Source: Acidobacteriota bacterium
GTDB taxonomy: Bacteria > Acidobacteriota > Blastocatellia > RBC074
NCBI GenBank assembly: GCA_018268995.1
Contig: JAFDVL010000012.1
Coordinates: 1-64,000, forward strand
DNA length: 64,000 nt
Direction: 5' to 3'
The position numbers were made by a program, and so were the translations under genes. Each line of letters begins with the position of its first letter. Within the stretch, counting starts at the first letter, position 1. Positions 35,564-43,611 of the stretch are shown one piece after another. Under the pieces are notes generated by a model. The model searched no databases and was not told the origin of the DNA. It worked only from the letters and a program-made list of their open reading frames with translations.

Positions 35564-37173
35564 AGACCACTAAAAAGTCGGGGGTATCAAGCCGCCCTTG
35601 GTAGCGCAGTATTTGCTGCATCTATCGGACGGAAACTGAGATACCAGGTTCGGAAGGTCTTGCTCCAGTCCTCGTTGAGAACCTGCGTACGGACTTGCAG
35701 GAGCAGATGCGCGCCGCGCGGCGTCCACTGCATTTGCTGGTTTTTCACCATTCGCTTGCTCACGACCTGGTTGACGGTGGACTCGACGAAGCCAGTGCTA
35801 ATCCGTTCGCCATTGCGATACCGTTCGCCGTAGTTCACGATGAACCCGGCGTTATTGGTCAGATAGGCCTCCAGTTCCAGTATGTACTTAAGCATCCGCG
35901 CCGCCGCATCCTGACCCAAACGAGGCTGCTGCGCGCCGTCTTCCTTGCAACCCAAGCCCTCCTCAAGTTCATCGGCCAAATCGCGGAGACGATCCAACGC
36001 CTTGGCGCTGTTCCCATGCCACAGGTAGTGCTTCACACTTTCCAGACGACGCGCCAAACTCTCTTCGTCCTGCGCGGTCGCATCAGGAGCAGTGACGATC
36101 AGCTTCTGTAATCCACGCGCACACTGCTGGAGCACCGTGATGCGCATCGTGAGATGAAACCAGTCCAAAATATGTTCCGCCTCCGGGTTGAGATATTGTG
36201 GGAGCTTACGCACGGTGTCGCCCCCATCCGAGAAGAAGGTTACTTGCTGGTTTGCCTGCAAGCCCTGCGATTGGAGCAGATCAAAGAGACGACGCTTGGG
36301 CTTCTGGTCAAAACTCTGCACCAAGGCGAAGCATTTACTCGTAGGCGGCGCGTCTTCGGGATCATCCCGGCGGAAAGAAAGGATGCTTTTCCCCGCAATG
36401 ACCTCAAAGAGATTTGACGCCCGTGCGCGGGACGGGTCTCTCCGCGCGCGGACAATTGCACCGTCTAAGCCCACCGAGAGAGGGCCGTTGGGAATTGGCA
36501 GCGGGCCGCGCTCAGCCTCGCAGTCTTCCAGAAACATGGTTTGCTCCGCCCCCATCGCCGCTTCGCTCCGTTCTGCTACGGAAAGGAGATGATTCCGCAC
36601 GGTGACCGCACTGTGCTGCGGGTCTATCGGCAACACTTCGTGCAGGAGCTTGGCTGTTAGACCATAGGAGGCTAGCGCCGCCCATTTCGTCTCCAGATAG
36701 AGCAACTCTGGACTGGTACGTTCCGGGAGCAGGGCGGTCAAGGGGCGAAAAGTGCGTTGCTCCTGCTCCTGACAAACACAGTGATCCCAGCGTGGGTTTG
36801 GCACCTGAATGATACCGAAGAGCGTGCGGAACGGGGCGGTCTGTCGCTCCTTCAAGGGGCGCCGTTTTTGGCAGTGCGGACAGGGGCGTTGCTGTTCAAG
36901 ATAGTCTGAGACTTGCTGCTCGACCATGGTTTGCTGCAACTCGTGGAGCACGGCTTTACTTTCCTCCAGCGTCAAGCCTATCGTTTCGCTCTGCGCCTCG
37001 GAACGACGTAAGTCAGCAATTTCCTGCTGGTGTTCCGTTCCATCCTCCATGAGAGCACTAAAAAGTCGGGGGTAGGGTGACAAGAGGGGCGTTCCAGATC
37101 GTTCCGACCGATGGAGACACCAAGCACTGTGCCTTCAAGGGCGGTTTGATACCCCCGACTTTTTAGTGCTCTC
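35564..37173 (-). mobile_element. ISKra4-family insertion sequence
   Basis: Ends CACTAAAAAGTCGGGGGTA (left, from 35564) and its complement (right, to 37173). A third copy of the end lies inside at 37051-37074, directly against the start codon and facing the right end, so the last 123 bp form a MITE-like inverted repeat with perfect 24-bp arms. Confidence 0.85.
35587..37050 (-). CDS. ISKra4-family transposase
   Basis: 487 residues from the ATG at 37050, just inside the internal terminal repeat. CPHCQKRRPLKERQ zinc finger, LSVGLDGAIVRARR (first Asp), VTFFSDGGDTVRKL, HILDWFHLTMRITVL, STGFVESTVNQVVSKRM (late Glu) and QMQWTPRGAHLLLQVRT are all family landmarks. Unbroken, probably active. Confidence 0.88.
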   Translation of the reverse strand: MEDGTEHQQEIADLRRSEAQSETIGLTLEESKAVLHELQQTMVEQQVSDYLEQQRPCPHCQKRRPLKERQTAPFRTLFGIIQVPNPRWDHCVCQEQEQRTFRPLTALLPERTSPELLYLETKWAALASYGLTAKLLHEVLPIDPQHSAVTVRNHLLSVAERSEAAMGAEQTMFLEDCEAERGPLPIPNGPLSVGLDGAIVRARRDPSRARASNLFEVIAGKSILSFRRDDPEDAPPTSKCFALVQSFDQKPKRRLFDLLQSQGLQANQQVTFFSDGGDTVRKLPQYLNPEAEHILDWFHLTMRITVLQQCARGLQKLIVTAPDATAQDEESLARRLESVKHYLWHGNSAKALDRLRDLADELEEGLGCKEDGAQQPRLGQDAAARMLKYILELEAYLTNNAGFIVNYGERYRNGERISTGFVESTVNQVVSKRMVKNQQMQWTPRGAHLLLQVRTQVLNEDWSKTFRTWYLSFRPIDAANTALPRAA

Positions 37174-37286
37174 CCTGGCGGCCAGTTTCAGCCAACGCCT
37201 GCTTTTTTCAAAGATTATTCATCGGAATTTGTGAGATGAAACATTAGTACCAATGGTTAGTAGTAATTAGCCTTGATTGCACTACA

Positions 37287-38216
37287 TCAAGAACGAAGAG
37301 CCTGATGTTCCAAGAGTTCCTTTCGTGTCGGAAAAGCTGATATTCCACCTAATGCCCTTGTCGATAGTGCGCCACATATATTCCCAGAATGAAGGCATGT
37401 TTCGGGTGTCATCTCTAGTAGCCAGGCATATATAAATCCTGCATTAAAACAATCACCTGCGCCTGTAGTATCGACAGTATCCGCTTTGATTGCTTCACTA
37501 AAGTACAAAGATCCTTTCCATAACAACGCAGACCCTCTTTCACCAAGTTTTAGTGCAACCGCGTGCAATCCCTTGTCTTGAAAAACTCGCAAAATTTTCT
37601 CGGGGTCATCCTGACCAGTCATCGTCGAAGCCTCACGCTCGTTAGGCATAAACAATTCTATATTTCTAAGCGCCTTTAGGCTGTCATCATTCCGCAGCCA
37701 GGCTTCACGCCAGCCGACATCGACTGAGACATAGCAGCCATGGAATTTCAATTCATCTGACAGCCTAGCCAGTGCGTTAGGCTCGAACGCATAAGCAATA
37801 TGAACGAATTTTGAGCGTGCCATTATAGAACGAACGCCATCTTCAGCAATCAGTTCTGGCAATCTTCGATTTGCTCCGTCATATGTAAGTAAAGAGCGAT
37901 CCTTTGCCGATGTAATGCTCACCGTCAACCCCGTTGATTCCCTCTGATGAATCATCAAGTTATCTATATTCAAGCCACACCTAATAAGCCTCTCCTTTAT
38001 CCAAACGTTATCATTCTGCCCTACAACTCCAATTACCGCACATTTGGCCCCAAGTCTCGCAAGACCACAACCAGTCGCAGCCATGCCGCCCCCGACTTCT
38101 CGATGAAAATGTTGCGGAAAGTATTCTCCTCCAATTTGTGGCCATGATACGAACCCGCTCATCACCAAGTCAGTGAATATGTCTCCGACAACTACCACAT
38201 CCCATTCCTTTTGCAT
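37287..38216 (-). CDS. PfkB-family carbohydrate kinase
   Basis: 309 residues with AGGTT-like leader and ATG at 38216. Ribokinase fold: N-terminal VVGDIFTDLVMSGFV, the GG pair region VGGGMAATGCGLARLGAKCA, VSVDVGWREAWLRN, and the C-terminal signature DTVDTTGAGDCFNAGFIYAW with catalytic Asp and anion hole. Members phosphorylate sugars, nucleosides or cyclitols with ATP. The substrate is not evident. Within the cluster it might activate a sugar or cyclitol, or prepare a phospho-intermediate. No standard neamine pathway step requires it, so it suggests an extra moiety. Monocistronic between ISKra4 and IS630. Confidence 0.8.
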   Translation of the reverse strand: MQKEWDVVVVGDIFTDLVMSGFVSWPQIGGEYFPQHFHREVGGGMAATGCGLARLGAKCAVIGVVGQNDNVWIKERLIRCGLNIDNLMIHQRESTGLTVSITSAKDRSLLTYDGANRRLPELIAEDGVRSIMARSKFVHIAYAFEPNALARLSDELKFHGCYVSVDVGWREAWLRNDDSLKALRNIELFMPNEREASTMTGQDDPEKILRVFQDKGLHAVALKLGERGSALLWKGSLYFSEAIKADTVDTTGAGDCFNAGFIYAWLLEMTPETCLHSGNICGALSTRALGGISAFPTRKELLEHQALRS

Positions 38217-38248
38217 ATTCAGGTTGATCCTTTAACTCTAGTAGCCCA

Positions 38249-38926
38249 TCACGCTGGAAGTGATGGATAAAGACGCTTTAGTTTTTCACGGGCATCCGTG
38301 ACGGAAAAGCGCCAGTCAATCGTGGCCTGCTCCTTGTTACGTTGTCCCTCCCACGCCGCGACTTCTTGCCGCAGCGTGGCTTGGTCAGGAAGGCGCCGAG
38401 CCAGACATTGACGCTGTAAGACGCTCAGTTCGATTTCGGCCATATTGAGCCAACTGCCGTGCTTGGGCGTGTAATGAAACTCCAGCTTCTGGCTGATCCG
38501 CCACGCTTCGGCGGGCGCAAACGCTTCATATAAGGAAGCGATTTTGTGCGTGTTGAGATTATCCAGAATGACCCGAATCACTTCCGCTTCCGGGTAGGCT
38601 TCATCCACCAGCCATTGCATTTGGTGGGCGAAATCAAGCATCGTCCGTTGGTTCGTGACGGCGACGTGCCGCCAGCCGGCCTGGGGTTCGATGAAGAGAA
38701 ACAAATTGGCTGTGCCGTTACGTTCATATTCAAAATCGTAGCGTTGCGGCTGGCCGGGTTGCGCAGGCACTGGGGCGCGTGTTTCCTGGATCAATTGCTT
38801 GCTCGTTTCATCCATATTGACCTTGGGACGCAACGGATCATAGGGTTGCGCATAGAGCGTCAGCACGTCTTCGCGGCGACAAAGTCGGCACTGACACTGG
38901 GCAGACACCATTGTTCTTTCAACCAC
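38249..38926 (-). CDS. IS630 transposase, DDE half
   Basis: 225 residues: LRPKVNMDETSKQLIQ (first Asp), RVILDNLNTHKIASLY (second Asp), FHYTPKHGSWLNMAEIELSV (Glu). It overlaps the upstream frame by 8 bp at a run of eight A, the arrangement expected for programmed frameshifting in IS630 elements. Confidence 0.8.
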   Translation of the reverse strand: MVERTMVSAQCQCRLCRREDVLTLYAQPYDPLRPKVNMDETSKQLIQETRAPVPAQPGQPQRYDFEYERNGTANLFLFIEPQAGWRHVAVTNQRTMLDFAHQMQWLVDEAYPEAEVIRVILDNLNTHKIASLYEAFAPAEAWRISQKLEFHYTPKHGSWLNMAEIELSVLQRQCLARRLPDQATLRQEVAAWEGQRNKEQATIDWRFSVTDAREKLKRLYPSLPA

Positions 38927-39290
38927 GGCTTGAGTTCGTTTTTTTTAGCACCCGCCGCACGGCTTCGTACGAATACGAGTCCGCGAGTGCGAGTTGCACA
39001 ACCCGCTCCGCCAGGAGTTGGAGCGTCCAACGTTCCCGCCCTGCAGGAGCGGGGCTACAGGCTTCGGCGATGAGCCGGGCTTCCGCTTTGGCATCCAACT
39101 TGGGTGTATTGCCGCGGCGCGGACGTTCTTCCGCGAGATTCTCCTCGACAAACCGCTGGCGTGTGCGTTCGACCGTGGCACGCCCGATGTTCAGAGCGTT
39201 AGCGATGCGCTGATCGTCCCATCCCTCATCGGCTTTGAGCAGAATCCGCGCGCGCGTGACTTTGCGCGTGGCCGTGCTCCCGCCGCGCAA
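38919..39290 (-). CDS. IS630 transposase, helix-turn-helix half
   Basis: 123 residues or slightly longer (frame is open upstream to about 39340). DNA-binding part with RIANALNIGRATVERTRQRF, RRGNTPKLDAKAEARLIAEA and WTLQLLAERVVQLALADSYS. It ends at the A8 run where it would shift into the DDE half. Confidence 0.78.
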   Translation of the reverse strand: MRGGSTATRKVTRARILLKADEGWDDQRIANALNIGRATVERTRQRFVEENLAEERPRRGNTPKLDAKAEARLIAEACSPAPAGRERWTLQLLAERVVQLALADSYSYEAVRRVLKKTNSSRG

Positions 39291-39433
39291 TAGGGACTCG
39301 AGTTCGCTCCGTTCCGGATCTGTGAGTTTGAAAGATATTTCTTTTTTGGCATTGCTGGTCTTTCTCCTGTTAAATTGCTTGACCAGACTTTACCAGTTCA
39401 AAGAACATCCATCAATTTCACCATGATGGTCTA

Positions 39434-39451
39434 CTAGAGCCTGTAATTAAC
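39434..39451. repeat. IS630-type terminal 18-mer, copy 2
   Basis: CTAGAGCCTGTAATTAAC, the exact complement of 15843-15860. It begins a remnant of about 110 bp between the IS630 and the stop of the G1405 methyltransferase gene. Confidence 0.65.
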
Positions 39452-39564
39452 TTTGAGGCTGAAAAATCAGACTTTTTCTCAAATTTGGCTTTCAAAAAGC
39501 TTTTGTACTAACCTTTTTATTGGCAAAACCCTGAAAATAAAGGGCCAATAGGGCGCTAAAGAGG

Positions 39565-40371
39565 TCAGTGTTTCACCACTTTAAAAACGATCTCAGTAGC
39601 AAATTTATATTTACTTATTCTCCAATTCTTGCCAGAAACAAGTTGGTGAAAGCTAGCTTCGTAGCCAGCCATCATCCCTTTACTTCTTCCGCAGAGGCTA
39701 AAGCCTGGGAAGGATACAAACAGATAGTTAGCATTGATCATTTCAAGTAAACGACTTCCAGCAGCTTTATCTAGTCTCTCCAGGCAAGGTATTGTTTTTA
39801 GGATTAGCGCCACATCAACTTTGGGGAACCGCGCGAGACGATTTACATCACACACCATTGCATGACCTTGAACACCCAGACAAGGCAAACACTCATCCAA
39901 AAACGCTATCATGTTTTCGTAAACATCAATGGCATAATAATCTGCCCCATCAACCAAAGGCATCCAAGGAATTGAGAGAGGATTCAACCCGCAAGCAATA
40001 TCGAGAACAGATTGAATGGGAAGAACATCAGACAATAATGTGTCATAGAACTGATCAAGAACTGGTAGCCTCTCCCTAGTTGAAGCATGGTGGGTCATTA
40101 TTTTAATGCAGGTTTTGCGCACTGCATCATTCGCTCCTGAAAAACAGACATCTTTTAGCTCCCTCAGCCACTGCGCGTAAGCAGGCTTGAAGTCAAGAAA
40201 TGCTCCACCTACCTGATGCAACTTGTTCTTTGTAGCTTTGACTGCATCTTTCAACTTTGGATGCTTACGTAGCTCTTGCTCGCCAACGGCCGCAATAAAC
40301 TCCAGGCTAACTCCTTTATACTTAGAGCTTTCGCTTACAGCACTTACCAATTGAGTTAGTTGATCATTCAT
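39565..40371 (-). CDS. 16S rRNA (guanine-1405-N7) methyltransferase A (Rmt/Sgm family)
   Basis: 268 residues. Family hallmarks: HPKLKDAVKATKNKLHQVGG in the N-terminal lobe, MTHHASTRERLPVLDQFY, SAM motif SVLDIACGLNPLSIPW, DVALILKTIPCLERLDK, and the C-terminal FVSFPGFSLCGRSKGMMAGY (RmtB: SFPTRSLGGRGKGM). It methylates N7 of G1405 in the 30S A site, giving high resistance to 4,6-disubstituted 2-DOS aminoglycosides. The start overlaps the stop of the TGT-like gene by 8 bp, so it is the last gene of a coupled unit. A second, diverged copy is at 42384-43211. Confidence 0.93.
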   Translation of the reverse strand: MNDQLTQLVSAVSESSKYKGVSLEFIAAVGEQELRKHPKLKDAVKATKNKLHQVGGAFLDFKPAYAQWLRELKDVCFSGANDAVRKTCIKIMTHHASTRERLPVLDQFYDTLLSDVLPIQSVLDIACGLNPLSIPWMPLVDGADYYAIDVYENMIAFLDECLPCLGVQGHAMVCDVNRLARFPKVDVALILKTIPCLERLDKAAGSRLLEMINANYLFVSFPGFSLCGRSKGMMAGYEASFHQLVSGKNWRISKYKFATEIVFKVVKH

Positions 40372-41485
40372 CTCGCCCTTTCTCTCGACTCTCTCTTAAT
40401 TGCTCAGTCAACAATGTCATGAATCTAAGATTATGAATAGTTGCAAGTCTTAAGAACAATCCATCTTTAATCTTATATAAATGGTGTAAATACCCAACTG
40501 AGTATCTTAGGCAACAAAGGCAGTCACAAGAAGAAAATATCGGGCCATCAGTTTTTATGTGCTTGTTATCGGCTATATAGGTGTAGGAGAACCAATCACC
40601 TTTCCATTCGCCTGGAGAAAAAGGCCACTCATGACAAAGCGTATAAAGTCTCCCATTTCTAGCGTCTCTTGTCGGCAGCGAACTGTCAAACAAATCGTAA
40701 CCTAAGTAAAAACTCGCAACAACATTGATTGGGTGACCAACTCCCAACGCGTGCATAGGGAGGTGGGAAGGAACAAGTTCTCTTGTATAGCCAATTATTT
40801 CAGTCAGCAGATTTCCCTTCGTGTCAAGTGGCCAGCCGCCAAAACCAAAGCCATCAAACCCAATCTCCATTAATTCATTAGCACAAAATTTACGCAGATC
40901 TCGAGATTGTCCACCTTGAATCACTCCGAAAATTAGTGGCCGTGAGTTCTCAGAGATTTTTTTCTGATCCATAAGCTGATCAAAGATTTTTTTACAACGG
41001 CGTGCCCAGCTAATCGTTCTTTTAACTGAAGCCTCTTGCAACTCGAAAGGATCATTTGGATGAGTGCAATCATCTAAACAAATTACTACGTCCGAACCAT
41101 AACCCACTTGAAGCTGGATTGTTTTTTCTGGGGTGAGGTTGAACTTCCGAGGAGAATCTTCCATTTGAAACGATAGGCCTTTCTCACTGATTGAACCATA
41201 TTTCGGATTTTCGCGGATTAGGGAGTAAATCTGAAACCCACCGGAGTCAGTCACTATAGGTCGCTCCCACCCGCCCATCCGATGTAACCCCCCAAGGCTT
41301 TTAATTGTTGAAGAACCTGGGCGCTGCATAAGGTGAAAAGTGTTCATTACGAGCGCCTGAATACCACACATTTCAAGGTCCAAGCTATCAATTGAGCGGA
41401 CCACGCCTAGGGTTGCGTCTGGTAAAAAAGCAGGTACCCGCATCTCGCCTCTGAAAAAACTTAGCGCCTTATTTTCAAGATTCAT
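40364..41485 (-). CDS. tgt: tRNA-guanine transglycosylase homologue with altered base pocket
   Basis: 373 residues, full TGT length. VTDSGGFQIYSL (catalytic-site Asp), VICLDDCTHPNDP (bacterial TGT has DEC here), IFGVIQGGQSRDLRKF, GVGHPINVV, DSSLPTRDARNGRLYT (nucleophile Asp region) and the zinc site CDCLCCLRYS with a late HNL. Where preQ1-using TGT has GGLAVGE, this protein has GFGGWPLDTKG, so the base pocket differs and the inserted base may not be preQ1. It lies between rsmI (9 nt upstream) and G1405 methyltransferase A (8-bp overlap), inside a resistance operon. Role: tRNA or possibly other base exchange; unproven. Confidence 0.85.
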   Translation of the reverse strand: MNLENKALSFFRGEMRVPAFLPDATLGVVRSIDSLDLEMCGIQALVMNTFHLMQRPGSSTIKSLGGLHRMGGWERPIVTDSGGFQIYSLIRENPKYGSISEKGLSFQMEDSPRKFNLTPEKTIQLQVGYGSDVVICLDDCTHPNDPFELQEASVKRTISWARRCKKIFDQLMDQKKISENSRPLIFGVIQGGQSRDLRKFCANELMEIGFDGFGFGGWPLDTKGNLLTEIIGYTRELVPSHLPMHALGVGHPINVVASFYLGYDLFDSSLPTRDARNGRLYTLCHEWPFSPGEWKGDWFSYTYIADNKHIKTDGPIFSSCDCLCCLRYSVGYLHHLYKIKDGLFLRLATIHNLRFMTLLTEQLRESREKGRDE

Positions 41486-41494
41486 TCGGTACTC

Positions 41495-42211
41495 TCAACA
41501 CTCGTCTCTCATCTCACAGCAATAACCACTCTGAGCTTTTGCTCTACGCTGCTTCCCAGCGATAACAATCGTATATTCTCCCTTAAGCTCTTGCTCTTTC
41601 ACAAATTGTAGTAGCTCAATCAATGTCCCCCTTTTGACAGATTCGAACACTTTCGTTAAGTCATTCGCTAACGCAGATGGGCGATCCCCAAGGACCTCCG
41701 CGGCACATTCAAGTAAATCTTTGAGCCTATGTGGGCTCTCGTAAAAAATCAGCGTGTGTGGCGAGTCCTTATCCATCTCAAGAAACCTGCGTCGTGGCCC
41801 CGGCTTGCGAGGTGGAAATCCACGAAAAGTAAAACTGTGAACGGGCAGCCCCGAAAGAATAAGAGCTGCTACAAAAGCGCTCGCACCTGGTACAACAGTT
41901 ACTGGAGAATCTAAGTTAATCGCAAGACGCACAAGCGTAAATCCGGGATCGCAAATACTTGGCGTGCCGGCATCTGTAACAAGCGCGACAGATTTTCCTT
42001 GCTCAATCAACGCCCTGATTCTTCGTCCAGCCTTATTTTCATTATGATCGTGAAATGATATCTGTTTCGTTTTTATATCAAAGTGTTTAAGCAATATACC
42101 AGTTTTACGAGTATCTTCACTTGCTATGATGTCTACATTACGAAGAGTTTCGATAGCTCGATAACTTATATCGTTCAGATTGCCTATCGGTGTCGACACT
42201 AAGTAGAGCAT
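41495..42211 (-). CDS. rsmI: RsmI, 16S rRNA (cytidine-1402-2'-O)-methyltransferase
   Basis: 238 residues, tetrapyrrole-methylase fold: [80 protein letters not shown] and [16 protein letters not shown]. RsmI methylates the 2'-O of C1402, a neighbour of G1405 and A1408 in the decoding site. It is normally a lone housekeeping gene. Here it is embedded with two resistance methyltransferases, which suggests a dedicated copy tuned to the modified ribosome. C-terminus somewhat shorter than usual (about 238 against 280). Confidence 0.9.
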   Translation of the reverse strand: MLYLVSTPIGNLNDISYRAIETLRNVDIIASEDTRKTGILLKHFDIKTKQISFHDHNENKAGRRIRALIEQGKSVALVTDAGTPSICDPGFTLVRLAINLDSPVTVVPGASAFVAALILSGLPVHSFTFRGFPPRKPGPRRRFLEMDKDSPHTLIFYESPHRLKDLLECAAEVLGDRPSALANDLTKVFESVKRGTLIELLQFVKEQELKGEYTIVIAGKQRRAKAQSGYCCEMRDEC

Positions 42212-42383
42212 TAGAACACTATCCTTATCGCTCCGCAGAAAGCACGTTCCCCATTACCCATTAAATTTAATAGGTGCGTATTACGGTGATAGTAAATATT
42301 GTTCAGCACTTACCAATTCCGTAATACATAATAGACAAATGCCAGATCAAGCACACACATGCGGAAGCATTCTCTGAAGTTTG

Positions 42384-43211
42384 TTAGCATTGACCTACGT
42401 CCACGCAAAAAATAAGCTCATCAGAAATCTCCATCTCTCGAGTTGGCCAATTTCCATACTTAAACAAGCGGTCCAAAAATCGCCGCTGGTATTTGCCTAT
42501 ACCTCCCTTACCAGATAGGTTACGAAGTGGAAGAGAAATGACAGCATATTTTACTTTCAATGATTGCATTAGGGCAAGTGTACTACCACGCTTTCGTTTC
42601 TCAAATCTGTATGCTTCTTTAAATATAAATGCTACATCCGCAGGTTCTTGAGGCTTTTGTACTAGAATATCTTGCCAGACAGCCACTCCATTTACTCCCT
42701 GAAGCGCAAAATATTGATTTAAGAACTTGACCCGACTGTGGTTCAGATCATAGGCGCGGTAGCTAGTTTTACAAGGCAAATCCATCCACAAGAATGAAAG
42801 AGGGTTTAGGCCGCAAGCTAGGTCGATAATTTCACTAGGTTTGCCTGTTAACTCAAAAATTTGAGAATAAAAAGACCCCAAGTGCGGTAATCGTTCTCGC
42901 GTGGAAGCATGCATAGACATTATTTGAGCGCAAACCTTCCTGGTTTCTTCAACCAATCTTGTGCTAAAAGACTCCTCAAGTACTTGCAGTGCCCAAGCAT
43001 AATTCGGATCACCAAGATATGGTGCCACTATCTCATGTAGTTTTTTTCTCGCCGACTTGACTGCATCCTTAAGTCTCTTGTGATGCTTAAGCTCTTCCTG
43101 CAACAAATCCCTTATTGTGTCTTCGCAAATATCACGGATACGGTATTTCGGTGAATTAGCAATTAAGGTAACAACTTCTTCTAAATCATTTTTCTTCCCA
43201 AGTCGCGACAT
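42384..43211 (-). CDS. 16S rRNA (guanine-1405-N7) methyltransferase B (Rmt/Sgm family)
   Basis: 275 residues. DAVKSARKKLHEIVAPYLGD, IMSMHASTRERLPHLGSFY, SAM motif IIDLACGLNPLSFLWMDLP, DVAFIFKEAYRFEKRKRGST and AVISLPLRNLSGKGGIGKYQ match the family pattern. It is clearly diverged from copy A, so this is not a recent duplication. Same predicted reaction at G1405. Upstream gene of the rsmI-tgt-methyltransferase A group, 172 nt before rsmI. Confidence 0.9.
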   Translation of the reverse strand: MSRLGKKNDLEEVVTLIANSPKYRIRDICEDTIRDLLQEELKHHKRLKDAVKSARKKLHEIVAPYLGDPNYAWALQVLEESFSTRLVEETRKVCAQIMSMHASTRERLPHLGSFYSQIFELTGKPSEIIDLACGLNPLSFLWMDLPCKTSYRAYDLNHSRVKFLNQYFALQGVNGVAVWQDILVQKPQEPADVAFIFKEAYRFEKRKRGSTLALMQSLKVKYAVISLPLRNLSGKGGIGKYQRRFLDRLFKYGNWPTREMEISDELIFCVDVGQC

Positions 43212-43325
43212 AGTGGAATTTATTCAGTAAAGTAACGTAGATACACTTTCTAGTGTCCCTGCGCTCAAATCCTACTATCAATAATCTACACCTATCTTGA
43301 TTTTAGATCGGTCTTAGGAAACTAA

Positions 43326-43517
43326 TTACCTTAAAGTGGATGCCTTGTAAGCTCTTATCTCTTCTTTAACTTGGTCGATCCTTTTGGTAATTTCTTCGAT
43401 CTTTTGTTGCTTTTGTTTTTCCTCAATCTCGTCCATAGATTCTATTCTTCTTATCCTTCTTCTTAAAACATTGAGCAGGCTTAGTGCCATTAAATAGGTG
43501 TCTTCGTCAGTGATCAT
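43326..43517 (-). CDS. Small coiled-coil protein
   Basis: 63 residues, MITDEDTYLMALSLLNVLRR then RIRRIESMDEIEEKQKQQKI and EEITKRIDQVKEEIRAYKAS: almost entirely charged helix. Not recognised. It lies 114 bp upstream of methyltransferase B on the same strand. No strong ribosome site. It could be a small regulator or partner; coding status is likely but not certain. Confidence 0.5.
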   Translation of the reverse strand: MITDEDTYLMALSLLNVLRRRIRRIESMDEIEEKQKQQKIEEITKRIDQVKEEIRAYKASTLR

Positions 43518-43611
43518 GACAATGCAACTCTTTTCACATAACTACAGGTTAATATGATCGGATCTATATGCCTGTGGATGTAGGTTTCATCCTAGCATCT
43601 TTGACTTATTA

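Larger units (their letters stand above)
38239..39436 (-). mobile_element. IS630-family insertion sequence
   Basis: About 1.2 kb with ends CTAGTAGCCCATCA (left) and the complement of CTAGTAGACCATCA (right) at TA targets. Two overlapping frames. The right end is followed directly by the 18-mer found at 15843 and 48780. Confidence 0.75.

Noticed and set aside
36154..36605. Several plus-strand frames over 60 codons within 35.6-37.0 kb
   Set aside because: Antisense shadows of the ISKra4 transposase.
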